A stretch of 64,000 nucleotides of DNA from Bacteroidales bacterium (lineage in GTDB: Bacteria; Bacteroidota; Bacteroidia; Bacteroidales; VadinHA17). Position 1 is the stretch's first letter; each line of letters begins with the position of its first letter. The stretch covers positions 1-64,000 of the forward strand of contig PLLO01000003.1 in NCBI GenBank assembly GCA_003142255.1, in the 5' to 3' direction. Below the pieces are notes generated by a model. The model searched no databases. It saw only the letters and a list, made by a program, of their open reading frames with translations, and was not told the DNA's origin. Position numbers and translations under genes: made by a program. Shown here one piece after another: positions 52,253 to 61,800 of the stretch.

Positions 52253-55036
52253 TTATATCAGTTTCGATGCAAGGTATTTCCCTGTGTAGGATTTTTTGCA
52301 TTTTGCAAGCCCTTCCGGTGTTCCTTCGAAAACAACATAGCCACCCTCTTCTCCTCCCTCGGGACCAAGGTCAATTACCCAGTCACAGCTCTTTACAACC
52401 TCCTGGTTATGCTCGATCAGTATTACGGAATGACCATGTTCGACAAGTGCATTGAGCGATTTGAGCAGCTTGTTGATGTCGTGAAAGTGAAGTCCTGTAG
52501 TAGGCTCATCGAATATGAATAAGATATGTCCTGATCCCTTTTCCTGGCTTAGGAAATATGCAAGCTTGACCCGCTGGCTTTCACCACCCGATAGTGTGCT
52601 TGACGACTGTCCCATCTTTATATAACCAAGACCCACATCAGACAATGGTTTAAGCTTCTCTATGATCCTGCTCTCACTCCTTCCGGGATGGGTATTGAAG
52701 AAATCTATAGCATCATCAATGGTCATCTCGAGCATGTCATAAATATTTTTGTCGTGATACCTGACTTCAAGGATCTCTTTTTTGAATCTCATACCCTTGC
52801 AGGCTTCACAGGTGAGCTCAACGTCGGCCATAAACTGCATCTCAACATGGATGATCCCTTCACCCTGGCACTCTTCACAGCGCCCGCCATCGACGTTGAA
52901 TGAGAAATGAGACGCCTTGAAGTTATTCTGCACCGACGCCTGAAGCTCCGAGTAGAGCTTTCGTATCTCATCATACGCTTTCAGATATGTTACAGGATTC
53001 GACCTGCTCGACTTGCCGATCGGATTCTGGTCAACCATCTCTATACCCGACAGGCTGGCAATATCGCCAGTGACCGTCTTGAAGTGTCCTGGGTTAAGGT
53101 TACTCCCTTTGATCTTATTGGACAGGTACTTATACAACACTTCGTTTACGAGGCTCGATTTTCCGGATCCGCTGACCCCCGTTACAGCTGTGATGGTATG
53201 CAGTGGAAATCTGACATCTATTGATTTGAGGTTGTTTTCCCTGGCCCCTTTAACCTCAATATAGCAGTTCCATTTTCTTCTTTTCCCGGGTACAGGGACA
53301 GAAAGTCTTCCGCTCAGATAACCTGCAGTGAGCGATTTGTTAGCAGGAGTAAGGTCAAGCCCTCCCTGGTATACCACTTCACCACCAAGCCTGCCTGCTT
53401 CCGGCCCCATATCGATTATTTCATCAGCTTCCCTTATTATTTCCTCCTCATGCTCAACAACTATTACTGTATTCCCCATGTCGCGAAGCTCTTTCAGGAC
53501 TTTGACAAGAAGGTTTGTGTCGCGTGGATGAAGCCCGATGCTGGGTTCATCAAGAATATACATCGAACCGACCAGGTTGCTCCCTAGTGCCGTAGAGAGG
53601 TTAATCCTCTGAGATTCACCGCCCGATAGGGTCGATGACATCCTGTCGAGAGTGAGATAGGGAAGACCGACATCGAGCAGGAATCGCAGTCTTGTCGTGA
53701 TCTCCTTCAGTAATCTCTCAGCAATTACTGCATCGGCAGGCGGCAATGAAATATTTTTAAGGTATTCATACAGATCGCTTACAGACATCCTGACAAGCTC
53801 CTGGATACTCTTTCCTGCCACTTTTACATAACCGGCCTCCTTCTTCAGCCTCGATCCCTTGCATTCAGGACAGATTGTCTTGCCACGGTAGCGGCTCAGC
53901 AGCACCCTGTATTGTATCTTGTATTTCTTCTCCTCAAGGTGATCGAAGAACCGGTTCAGCCCGTAGAAATATTTGTTTCCTTTCCACAGGAGAGCTTTCT
54001 GATCATCTGTGAGCTGGAAATATGGCTTATGAATTGGAAAGCTGAACAGATCTGCGCTGCTAATGAGCCTCTCCTTCCATTTCTTCATCGTCTCGCCTTT
54101 CCAGCAGACGATGGCATCCTGGTAAACTGAAAGATTCTGATCAGGAATGACAAGGTTCTCATCTATGCCGAGGATCTTTCCGTACCCTTCACATACAGGG
54201 CATGCACCTATTGGGTTATTAAAGCTGAAAAGATATTCCGAGGGCTCTTCAAATAGTATCCCGTCCTCCTCAAATTTATTTGAGAAGCTCTCCCTTCGGA
54301 TGTTTTCATTATCAAGGATTGCAACCTGGCAATATCCTTTGCCAGTCTGAAATGCGGTCTGAGCCGAATCGGCTGCCCTGCTGAAGCTGTCGGCAGAGTG
54401 GCTTATTATCAGTCGGTCAACCACTATGTTTATCTGCTGCCCGGAATGAAAAGCAGCATGGTTTTCAGGGTTATCAATCCTGATCAGCTCACCATCTGAT
54501 TCTATCCTGTTAAAACCCTGCTTTACCAGGAAGGAAAAATATTCACTTACCTTAATATTTTCCGGTATTTCGCCCGATGAGGTGATAATTACAGTGGTGC
54601 CTTCCGGCAACGACGCCAGGAAATCTACAATATCATCAGATGAGTGCTTCTTTACTTCCCTTCCCGAAACAGGAGAGTATGTTCTGCCTGTCCTCGCATA
54701 CAGGAGCCTCATGTAATCGTATATTTCGGTAGAAGTTCCGACAGTCGATCTCGGGTTCCGGGAGTTGACCTTTTGCTCAATGGCAATTGCAGGTGGTATC
54801 CCATTTATGAAATCAACCTCAGGCTTGTTCATTCTGCCGAGAAACTGGCGTGCGTACGACGAAAGGCTCTCTACATACCTTCTCTGGCCCTCTGCATAGA
54901 CAGTATCGAATGCCAGTGACGATTTGCCCGATCCTGAAACGCCGGTTATCACAATCAGCTTATCCCTTGGTATTTTAAGACTTATATTTTTAAGATTGTG
55001 AACCCTTGCCCCCCTGATATCAATACTCCCGTTCAT
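52253..55036 (-). CDS. uvrA: Excinuclease ABC subunit A
   Basis: This 927-residue DNA damage sensor of nucleotide excision repair has two ABC modules. Walker A is GVSGSGKSS at about 33-41 and again near 623. Zinc-finger pairs are CPVCEGYGKI, CPECKGSR (about 400) and CEECQGEG...CEACKG (about 740-770). Signature motifs TLSGGESQRINL and TLSGGESQRVKL and Walker B ILDEPSIGLHP and IFDEPTTGLH are intact. The region around 55-85 (SLSSYARQFLGRM) is typical. It is divergent from the ECF sigma factor gene. Confidence 0.97.
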   Translation of the reverse strand: MNGSIDIRGARVHNLKNISLKIPRDKLIVITGVSGSGKSSLAFDTVYAEGQRRYVESLSSYARQFLGRMNKPEVDFINGIPPAIAIEQKVNSRNPRSTVGTSTEIYDYMRLLYARTGRTYSPVSGREVKKHSSDDIVDFLASLPEGTTVIITSSGEIPENIKVSEYFSFLVKQGFNRIESDGELIRIDNPENHAAFHSGQQINIVVDRLIISHSADSFSRAADSAQTAFQTGKGYCQVAILDNENIRRESFSNKFEEDGILFEEPSEYLFSFNNPIGACPVCEGYGKILGIDENLVIPDQNLSVYQDAIVCWKGETMKKWKERLISSADLFSFPIHKPYFQLTDDQKALLWKGNKYFYGLNRFFDHLEEKKYKIQYRVLLSRYRGKTICPECKGSRLKKEAGYVKVAGKSIQELVRMSVSDLYEYLKNISLPPADAVIAERLLKEITTRLRFLLDVGLPYLTLDRMSSTLSGGESQRINLSTALGSNLVGSMYILDEPSIGLHPRDTNLLVKVLKELRDMGNTVIVVEHEEEIIREADEIIDMGPEAGRLGGEVVYQGGLDLTPANKSLTAGYLSGRLSVPVPGKRRKWNCYIEVKGARENNLKSIDVRFPLHTITAVTGVSGSGKSSLVNEVLYKYLSNKIKGSNLNPGHFKTVTGDIASLSGIEMVDQNPIGKSSRSNPVTYLKAYDEIRKLYSELQASVQNNFKASHFSFNVDGGRCEECQGEGIIHVEMQFMADVELTCEACKGMRFKKEILEVRYHDKNIYDMLEMTIDDAIDFFNTHPGRSESRIIEKLKPLSDVGLGYIKMGQSSSTLSGGESQRVKLAYFLSQEKGSGHILFIFDEPTTGLHFHDINKLLKSLNALVEHGHSVILIEHNQEVVKSCDWVIDLGPEGGEEGGYVVFEGTPEGLAKCKKSYTGKYLASKLI

Positions 55037-55192
55037 CCCTGAATTCTGATTATTCGTGTAAAAATTTAGTTAAAATTCAAAAGTAATACTTTAAGATTAA
55101 AAAAAATTGTTTTCTTTGGTATCGAAATCAAATCTTAAAAAGGAGGACTGCCTATTTAACAACTCTACTCTTAGTAATTAACAGAGAGAGCT

Positions 55193-55780
55193 ATGAATAA
55201 ATTGATTTCTGATTATGAACTGATACAGAGGTTCATAAAAGGCGAGCAGTCCTGCTTTGACCAGTTAATCCACCGTCATAAAAACAAAGTTTTCGCTTAT
55301 ATAAGTTTATATATTCGCGACCAGGCGCTTGCTGAAGACCTTTTTCAGGATACATTTATGAAAGTTATCCAGTCTGTAAAGGCTGGAAAGTACCAGGATA
55401 ACGGTAAATTCATTTCCTGGGTGATGCGTATCGCCCATAATCTGATAATTGACCATTTCAGGAGGATAAAGCAGATGAATACCATTTCGAACGACGATTA
55501 CGAATCTGACCTGTTCAATTCGAAGAAGCTGTGCGATTCAAACGTCGAAGACGATATGATAGCAAGACAGATTCAAAAGGATGTGAGAAAGATGATCACC
55601 TTCCTGCCGGAGGACCAGCGTGAGGTTGTTATTCTGCGCCATTATGCAGGGCTCAGCTTCAAGGAGATAGCCGAAATTACCGATGTAAGCATTAATACGG
55701 CCCTCGGACGAATGAGGTATGCGCTCATCAATATGCGCAAGCTTATTGCGGAGAAGAAGATTTCTCTGACACTTAATTAA
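55193..55780 (+). CDS. ECF-type RNA polymerase sigma factor
   Basis: This 195-residue sigma-70 family protein has region 2 (about 22-92; AEDLFQDTFMKVIQ and WVMRIAHNLIIDHFRRIK) and region 4 (about 133-185; MITFLPEDQREVVILRHYAGLSFKEIAEITDVSINTALGR, split by one loop). There is no extension and no anti-sigma gene with a membrane segment next to it. A 65-residue frame follows at 55900. A purine-rich aggagg at 55140-55145 lies too far upstream to be its ribosome-binding site. Confidence 0.93.
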   Translation: MNKLISDYELIQRFIKGEQSCFDQLIHRHKNKVFAYISLYIRDQALAEDLFQDTFMKVIQSVKAGKYQDNGKFISWVMRIAHNLIIDHFRRIKQMNTISNDDYESDLFNSKKLCDSNVEDDMIARQIQKDVRKMITFLPEDQREVVILRHYAGLSFKEIAEITDVSINTALGRMRYALINMRKLIAEKKISLTLN

Positions 55781-55782
55781 AT

Positions 55783-55828
55783 GCCCCCATCCCCCCTTAG
55801 GGGGCAGTCCGCCAGCTGGCGAACGGGG
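55783..55828. repeat. C-rich/G-rich intergenic repeat
   Basis: gcccccatccccccttaggg and a ccgccagctggcg palindrome (55809-55821), then gaacgggggtt. It may end the sigma factor transcript. Confidence 0.5.
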
Positions 55829-55899
55829 GTTACATATAAATATTTTTTTCTGATTTTAATAATATATTTTGCTATAGCGCGTTTTCAAATAAAACCAAT

Positions 55900-56097
55900 A
55901 TGACGCCTATGGATTTGAATTCTACCCCTTTCCTTTCATACCACGAAATCAAAACTGACAAAATTGACCTTTATGAGGATGCTTTTGGATTATACCAGCA
56001 GTTCAGCGATGTGATAGGAATTCTAAACCTGGTAAAACCGTTACCCGGTAAACGGCTGACACGCCGGCTGATACAAAATATCAGGAAGAATTATTAG
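55900..56097 (+). CDS. Small protein of unknown function
   Basis: This 65-residue frame opens with ATG (a second ATG is three codons later). It has a helical middle (YEDAFGLYQQFSDVIGILNLV) and a basic tail (KRLTRRLIQNIRKNY). It follows the sigma factor gene by about 120 bases and has codon use similar to its neighbours. No family is recognised, and the small size leaves real doubt. Confidence 0.4.
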   Translation: MTPMDLNSTPFLSYHEIKTDKIDLYEDAFGLYQQFSDVIGILNLVKPLPGKRLTRRLIQNIRKNY

Positions 56098-56194
56098 CAA
56101 GAAGTGCAGATCTGGGGGGATTCCTCATTTCTCAACCTGTCTGGGGATCCATTCAGGATGATAATTCATTTATGTTAGGGGCTGAGGTTATATA

Positions 56195-56415
56195 TCAATA
56201 GGATTCCTCATTGCGCTGCGCTTCATTCGGAATGACAATTTGTTTAAGTTGGGTGGTGGTAAAGAGGAGGCGGTTCGCATTGCGAACCGCCTCCTCTTTA
56301 CCCCATGATCCCCTCCTCTGGTTGTCATTCCGAGCGCTAGCGAGGAATCTCCTGCACACATCCTCCATGTTTTTTATGGAGTCCCTGTCATTCCGAGCGT
56401 CAGCAAGGAATCTTT
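56195..56415. repeat. Composite palindromic element with a perfect inner hairpin
   Basis: The outer arms are ggattcctcattgcgctgcg-cattcggaatgac on the left (56200-56236) and gtcattccgagcgctagcga-ggaatctcc on the right (56324-56352), with a partial third arm to 56411. The centre is a perfect 20-bp stem, 56260-56279 against 56281-56300. The design equals that of 24284-24520 but with a different inner stem. The rest of the gap from 56098 holds no other feature before the promoter at 56447. Confidence 0.65.
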
Positions 56416-56446
56416 TTTAACACAGAAAAATAGTTCTGTGTTTTTT

Positions 56447-56477
56447 TTGTTTATTAATATTTAATATAATATCTTTG
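56447..56477 (+). promoter_or_regulatory. Promoter of the SPFH gene
   Basis: TTG (56447-56449), a 20-base spacer and TATCTTTG (56470-56477) match the -33/-7 consensus. The ATG follows 25 bases after the -7 box. Confidence 0.7.
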
Positions 56478-56502
56478 TGATATCAATATAATATCATACA
56501 AA

Positions 56503-57357
56503 ATGAAACAGGAATTAACAGTTAAACCCGTTTCGGGTTATGTGGCCCTGCTGATGGCAATATTGTTCATTGGCGGTGCTATTGCCGGATTTGCTTTTCA
56601 GATAATCTGGCTTGGTGCGCTTCTTATGCTACTTTTTATTTTTACCATTCGGGGATTTAAAGTAGTCAATCCAAACAGTTCGCTGGTTATGGTCCTGTTT
56701 GGAGCATATAAGGGAACAATTCGTGAAAACGGATTCTTCTGGGTTAATCCATTTTACATCACTCGTCATATTTCCTTAAGGGCACGCAACTTCAACAGTG
56801 AGCCTATAAAGGTCAATGATAAGATAGGTAACCCTATTAAAATAGGATTCGTGCTGGTATGGAGAGTACAGGATACATTTAAAGCTGTATTTGATGTCGA
56901 TGATTTTCAGCATTTTGTTCTGGTTCAGAGCGACGCTGCCTTAAGAAAGCTGGCAGGATTGTATCCGTATGATAATTTTGAAGATCATGAAGCTGTAATT
57001 GCACTCAGGGGCGGGGGAGAGGAGATAAACAAAGAACTTGAAAAAGAGATCCGCGAAAGGCTGGTAATTGCCGGTATCGAAGTAATCGAGGCAAGAATAA
57101 ATTACATTGCCTATGCTGAAGAGATCGCAAATGCAATGTTGAGAAGGCAGCAGGCTACTGCAATTGTTGCTGCAAGATTCAAGATCGTTGAAGGTGCAGT
57201 TTCGATGGTCGAAATGGCTCTGGAACAGTTATCTGTTAAAAAGATTGTTGAACTTGACGAAGAGAAAAAAGCTGCAATGGTCAGCAACCTGATGGTTGTT
57301 CTCTGCGGCGATAAAGATGCCACGCCTGTCGTAAACGCGGGGACTTTACATTCCTAG
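56503..57357 (+). CDS. SPFH-domain (stomatin/prohibitin-like) membrane protein
   Basis: This 284-residue protein has two N-terminal membrane segments (about 12-36 and 38-54) followed by an SPFH/Band-7 domain (about 55-215). Motifs are [22 protein letters not shown], the [15 protein letters not shown] strand pair and a coiled-coil with [21 protein letters not shown] repeats (about 205-240). Such proteins form large membrane-bound oligomers, often scaffolds for proteases or microdomains. It lies one codon upstream of an Arc-like 59-residue gene, an arrangement that suggests one functional unit. Confidence 0.92.
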   Translation: MKQELTVKPVSGYVALLMAILFIGGAIAGFAFQIIWLGALLMLLFIFTIRGFKVVNPNSSLVMVLFGAYKGTIRENGFFWVNPFYITRHISLRARNFNSEPIKVNDKIGNPIKIGFVLVWRVQDTFKAVFDVDDFQHFVLVQSDAALRKLAGLYPYDNFEDHEAVIALRGGGEEINKELEKEIRERLVIAGIEVIEARINYIAYAEEIANAMLRRQQATAIVAARFKIVEGAVSMVEMALEQLSVKKIVELDEEKKAAMVSNLMVVLCGDKDATPVVNAGTLHS

Positions 57358-57358
57358 C

Positions 57359-57538
57359 ATGAGCGAGAAGAAACCGTTTGTTCTCAGGATCGACCCCGAG
57401 AAGCTGAAAGCACTCGAGAAGTGGGCTGCTGACGAATTTCGCAGCACGAACGGGCAGATTGAATATATCCTTGATCAGGCTCTCCGCAAGGCGGGAAGGT
57501 TGAAAAAAACAGAGAACCCGGAGAAATCGGATCACTGA
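57359..57538 (+). CDS. Arc-like small protein (ribbon-helix-helix type)
   Basis: This is a 59-residue gene that starts one base after the SPFH stop codon (tagcATG) and ends with TGA at 57536-57538. It has a short strand (KPFVLRIDP) then two helices ([17 protein letters not shown] and [16 protein letters not shown]), the ribbon-helix-helix layout of Arc-type DNA-binding proteins. A basic tail follows. It overlaps the 3' end of rsmE on the other strand by seven bases. Small Arc-like partners beside SPFH genes are known in this phylum, as I recall. Confidence 0.8.
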   Translation: MSEKKPFVLRIDPEKLKALEKWAADEFRSTNGQIEYILDQALRKAGRLKKTENPEKSDH

Positions 57539-58236
57539 TTGATAAAGTATATGGAATGGCAGGCAGCAACGCCTGCCGTTTCTGTTCTTAGCCGGCTCTT
57601 CCCGAGGCTGACAGGTATAAATCCGTTGTTCACTGCTTTGATGATCTCCTCTTCAGAAAAGTCTCCCTCGGGACCAATCAGAATGACAGCATCGCTTCCC
57701 CTTTGATAAACCTCTCCAATGGACTTCCTTTCATAGCCATTATTACAATGTGCAATCATAAGGGTGCCTGGGTTTGATGAGATTATAAAATCTTTGAATT
57801 CACAGGCCGGATTCAGCTTTGTGGAGCTTGCCTTGAGTGATTGCTTCATTGCTGAAATAATAATATTGTTCAGACGCTCTGGTTTTAATCCCTGTTTTTC
57901 AGTATGATGGCAGATAATAGGAGTGATCTCATCAATTCCTATTTCAACGCTCTTCTCGACAAACCATTCAAATCTTTCCAGGTTTTTCAGGGGAGAAATA
58001 CCGATATGAAGTCTGTAATCGCGCTTCTCAAAACCTTTTATAACATCTAGGACCCTGATTTTGCAGGCTCTCTGATCAGGATCACTTATGACTCCTTCAT
58101 ATAGATTACCCTTTCCGTCGATGAGTTTTATCTCTGAACCTTCGACCATTCTCAGGACCCTTACCGTATGTTTTGATTCCCGCTCATCAAGCGTGTAATA
58201 TTCACCTGTTATATCGGGAGCATAAAATACCTGCAT
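57532..58236 (-). CDS. rsmE: 16S rRNA (uracil1498-N3)-methyltransferase RsmE
   Basis: This 234-residue SPOUT methyltransferase modifies U1498 in 16S rRNA. An N-terminal PUA-like domain (about 1-70; [21 protein letters not shown]) is followed by the knotted domain with [34 protein letters not shown] (about 184-197) and [16 protein letters not shown]. It is convergent and slightly overlapping with the Arc-like gene. Confidence 0.95.
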   Translation of the reverse strand: MQVFYAPDITGEYYTLDERESKHTVRVLRMVEGSEIKLIDGKGNLYEGVISDPDQRACKIRVLDVIKGFEKRDYRLHIGISPLKNLERFEWFVEKSVEIGIDEITPIICHHTEKQGLKPERLNNIIISAMKQSLKASSTKLNPACEFKDFIISSNPGTLMIAHCNNGYERKSIGEVYQRGSDAVILIGPEGDFSEEEIIKAVNNGFIPVSLGKSRLRTETAGVAACHSIYFINQ

Positions 58237-58279
58237 AGCATTTGGTTTTTACAAAAGTAAAATATTTGAACTATCCTTC

Positions 58280-58372
58280 GCGATCCTTTGTGAAAACCTT
58301 TGTGTTCCTTTGTGGTCAAATCTTTTACCACGAAGGGTCACGAAGGATGTACTAAGGTTCACAAAGGAGTTA
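58280..58372. repeat. CCTTTGTG-type intergenic repeat
   Basis: ccTTTGTG copies on the left (58280-58316) face inverted cacgaagg and cacaaagg copies on the right (58330-58370). It is of the same family as 16381-16453. It sits between divergent rsmE and the phosphodiesterase gene. Confidence 0.6.
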
Positions 58373-58385
58373 TAGGAGCGGATTT

Positions 58386-58892
58386 ATGAAAATCGGCATT
58401 ATTTCAGATACTCACGGATGGATCCATCCCCGGCTCTTTGAACACTTTAAGGAGGTTGATGAGATATGGCATGCGGGCGATATAGGCAATATTGAAACCG
58501 CAGATATCCTGGCAGCATTCAAGCCTCTCAGAGCCGTCTATGGTAACATTGATGATGCTGTAGTAAGACGTGTTTACAAGGAAAATCTGAAATTCAAAGC
58601 CGAAGAGACCAGCATCTGGATTACACATATCGGAGGCTCGCCCGGTCACTATGATATAAGGGTTAAAGAGGAGATTATAAAGAACCCTCCCGACATTTTT
58701 ATTTGTGGTCATTCACACATTGCGAAAGTGATGTATGATAAAAGACCCGGGCTTTTATATATTAATCCGGGAGCAGCAGGTTATTATGGCTTTCATAAAT
58801 TCATGACAGCCATCAGGGTACAGATCGACGGCAAGGTTATTCACGATATGGAGCTTATTGAACTAGGCGAGAGAGGGAAAGTTACCTTGTAA
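58386..58892 (+). CDS. YfcE/MJ0936-type metallophosphodiesterase
   Basis: This 168-residue calcineurin-like phosphoesterase has the full metal-binding set: SDTHG (about 6-10), HAGDIG, VYGNID, ITHIGG and CGHSHIAK (about 107-114), all spaced as in YfcE. These enzymes cleave phosphodiester substrates with two metal ions; the physiological substrate is unknown. It has no signal peptide. Its last 11 bases overlap the convergent 1503-residue gene. Confidence 0.93.
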   Translation: MKIGIISDTHGWIHPRLFEHFKEVDEIWHAGDIGNIETADILAAFKPLRAVYGNIDDAVVRRVYKENLKFKAEETSIWITHIGGSPGHYDIRVKEEIIKNPPDIFICGHSHIAKVMYDKRPGLLYINPGAAGYYGFHKFMTAIRVQIDGKVIHDMELIELGERGKVTL

Positions 58893-61800
58893 GTCCCTTA
58901 AGATCAGGCTGCTGTTCATTATTTTCAACAGGTACTGTCATCCTCTGGAGAAATTTACCGAGCCGGTCTTCCACTGAGATCATATAAGTGTACGGCTGCC
59001 TCACTGAAGAGTCGGGGTGCTTGCGCTGACTAAGCTTTATATTGGCAATCAGTGTGTTGTAGCCATTATTGCCTGATTGAGTCATCATACTTCCTCTTAT
59101 ATAGGAGAAATAATACCAAGTCGACTCATCGGCCTTAAGGTAAATGTCAAACATATCGCCTGAACGCCTCCGCTGTATCTCCACAAAACCATCGACGTAT
59201 GTATTGACCGGTTGAGATCCGATATATCCGATACCTATTTTCCCTTTCGATCTGAATGAAGAAGATGCTTCATTCCAGTAAAGGTTAACGTCGTTCAGGA
59301 AGATTTCGAAATTGAACTCTTTTGGCAAGTTCCTGGATGTCCCGAAAAGATCGACATCTTCCTTCATGCGTCCTGCTGCTTCGGCACCGATCAGGTTCTT
59401 CATCCCTTTTGTGTATATCTCGCTGTTAAGATTGACAGGCTTCAGGGATGGCATCGCTTTTATCTCGTCACCCATCATTTTCAGTGCCTCAGGCGAGAAG
59501 TAGAAATCAAAGGCGAGGAGAGCCTCAATATTGACATCGTTAGAATCGAGGGTATGGATTACCTTGCCGGCAGCAGTAAGCTTCACCAGGTTGTAATTGG
59601 CCCCGAAATTGAGTTTCCCTTCACCGGAAAGAATGCAGTAATTCTTATCCAGGGCTACTATGTCGTCACTGCTGGACGGGTCGGCAATCTTTTCAAGGGA
59701 GGTGATGATGTAGCGGCCTTTTGGCTTATCGTACCATAGATATCCTTTTGAGGTAACGAGTCCGACATCAGTCCATGATTTCTGCGCTGAAAGGAATGCC
59801 GGGTAAACTTGAACTGAATCGAGGTTGATATAGGAGCCCGAAAACACCATGTTATCGTTAATGTCACGTGGTTTATCATTTATCGGGATCATCACGTTTT
59901 TCGGGTCGATATAGGATTTGAACTTGACCGGATAGCTCTTCATCTCGCTGCATTTATTAACTATCGCGGCACCACCGCTGAACAGCAGGTTATCTTTTGT
60001 CGAGTAAAGATTTACATCGCCAAAGAATGAAAAGTCAGGATTGAGCATGAATTTCTGATTGTCCGGGATATATCCTTTGGCGCTTGTCTTCAGCGTGTCG
60101 ACTGTCAGCTCAGGGAAATTAATCTGCTGTATCTCTTTATTTTCATCAACATAATCATAGATTGCGCTTCCGGTATATCGTTTTGTCGATTCAATGTCGA
60201 TTTTGGCCGAATGCAGTATATGCTTGTTGTTCACAGCGACGATTGCATTCTGCATTTGCTGGATCTTTGCCCTCCTGTTTATAGTGATCTTTCCTGTATC
60301 CGGCTGAATAAGTGCGTCTGCGATATGGATGTAGTTGATGTTTTCTGCTTCGATATACTCTCCGTCAAGATGATAATTTCCCTTCCATGATGAAAATGAA
60401 ATAGTATCACCAATCACGTTTGTAGCAAAGAAAGTGGGCTTGTCAAGCTTTGCAAAGTCAAGTTTAACAAGTTTTTCAGGCGTGATCATCGGTGCATCTG
60501 ACTTCCCTTTTTGTTCCATATCGAGGACCTTTGATTCCATATTATAATTAAAATCAGTCATCTTGCAGATATACTGGATCTCGGGAAATTTAACGACAGA
60601 GGTATCGGTATTCAGATGAAAGCTGGTCATCTTCAGGTCGAAATTGATATTGGTGGCAGCATTTTCGGCAATGAATGCATAACCGTTGGTCGATGCCGAT
60701 TTAAGGTTATAATTTGCTGTATCGGCTTTTATTGAGTTGGTGCTAAACCTGAACAAGTCTGATGTCAGCCTTGATTCACCACTATTGACTACACCGGTTC
60801 CGCTAAGCAGGGAAGGAGTAAGCTTCAATGATCCGTCAAGTGTCGTTCCGTTATCAAACATGCTGAAATTCTTGCTGCTGGCATTTGAGGCCATCCACTC
60901 ATCTTTTTCAGGCAGCCATTTGATCTTAACATCTTCGCTGTTGAGGGTCGGGAATAATCCAGCCCCATCCTTTTCAATATTGAAAGTTGCCGCCTGGGTA
61001 AGCATTGAATCGGGAAAGAACCGGAATTGCTCCGATTTTGTAGTTGATGTAAGATGCTTAAGGGAACCGCTGCCAATAAGCCCCTTGTTGCTCATGCTTA
61101 AGTTATTATATAACCTTCCCTTTGTCCCATACACCTCTATTCCCTCCTGGGGGACGTTCATATTAAATCCGAGCGAGTTATTCTCCTGTATAGTAAGAAA
61201 TTCCCGGATGGGTTTCAGGATATTGCCTGCATGAAATTCACCGGCAAGATTCATATCCTCATTGGTATAATGGTCAATGTTCTCGTACGTAAAAGGATCT
61301 ACCCTGAAGTAGAAATCTCCCTGCGGGTAAACATTTTCAAGTCCCGGGATCTTGTCATAAAAGATGTACGAATAGGTAATTGCATTGATTATAGGATACT
61401 GTTTCAGGCTTTTAAGTCCCGACTTATTATCGGGGCCGTCGATATAGAGTTCTGCAGTTCCAAGCTGGATCATGTTGTCGATATCCTTTATCACTGCATT
61501 TCCATAATTATCTTTCTTGTCAGTTTCAACGGCTATTTTTATAGAGTCTATTTTTTGAAGTCTTATTTTGAATGTGTCGTAGTTGAAGGAGAATTTATGT
61601 CCGAAAACCGTGAAAAGCCCAGCTTCCACGACACCGTCAAACTGAATGCTTCTGTTTTTGCCAAGGACTATCTGCCTGTTGTATGGATATATGGCAACTT
61701 TCTGGGAATCGCTCAGGAAGACCTGGGATACACCGTTTACGGTAATCCTGAAATTCTTAAGGTCGAGTATTGCATTATCGAGCGGAGCTTTTGTTTCGCT

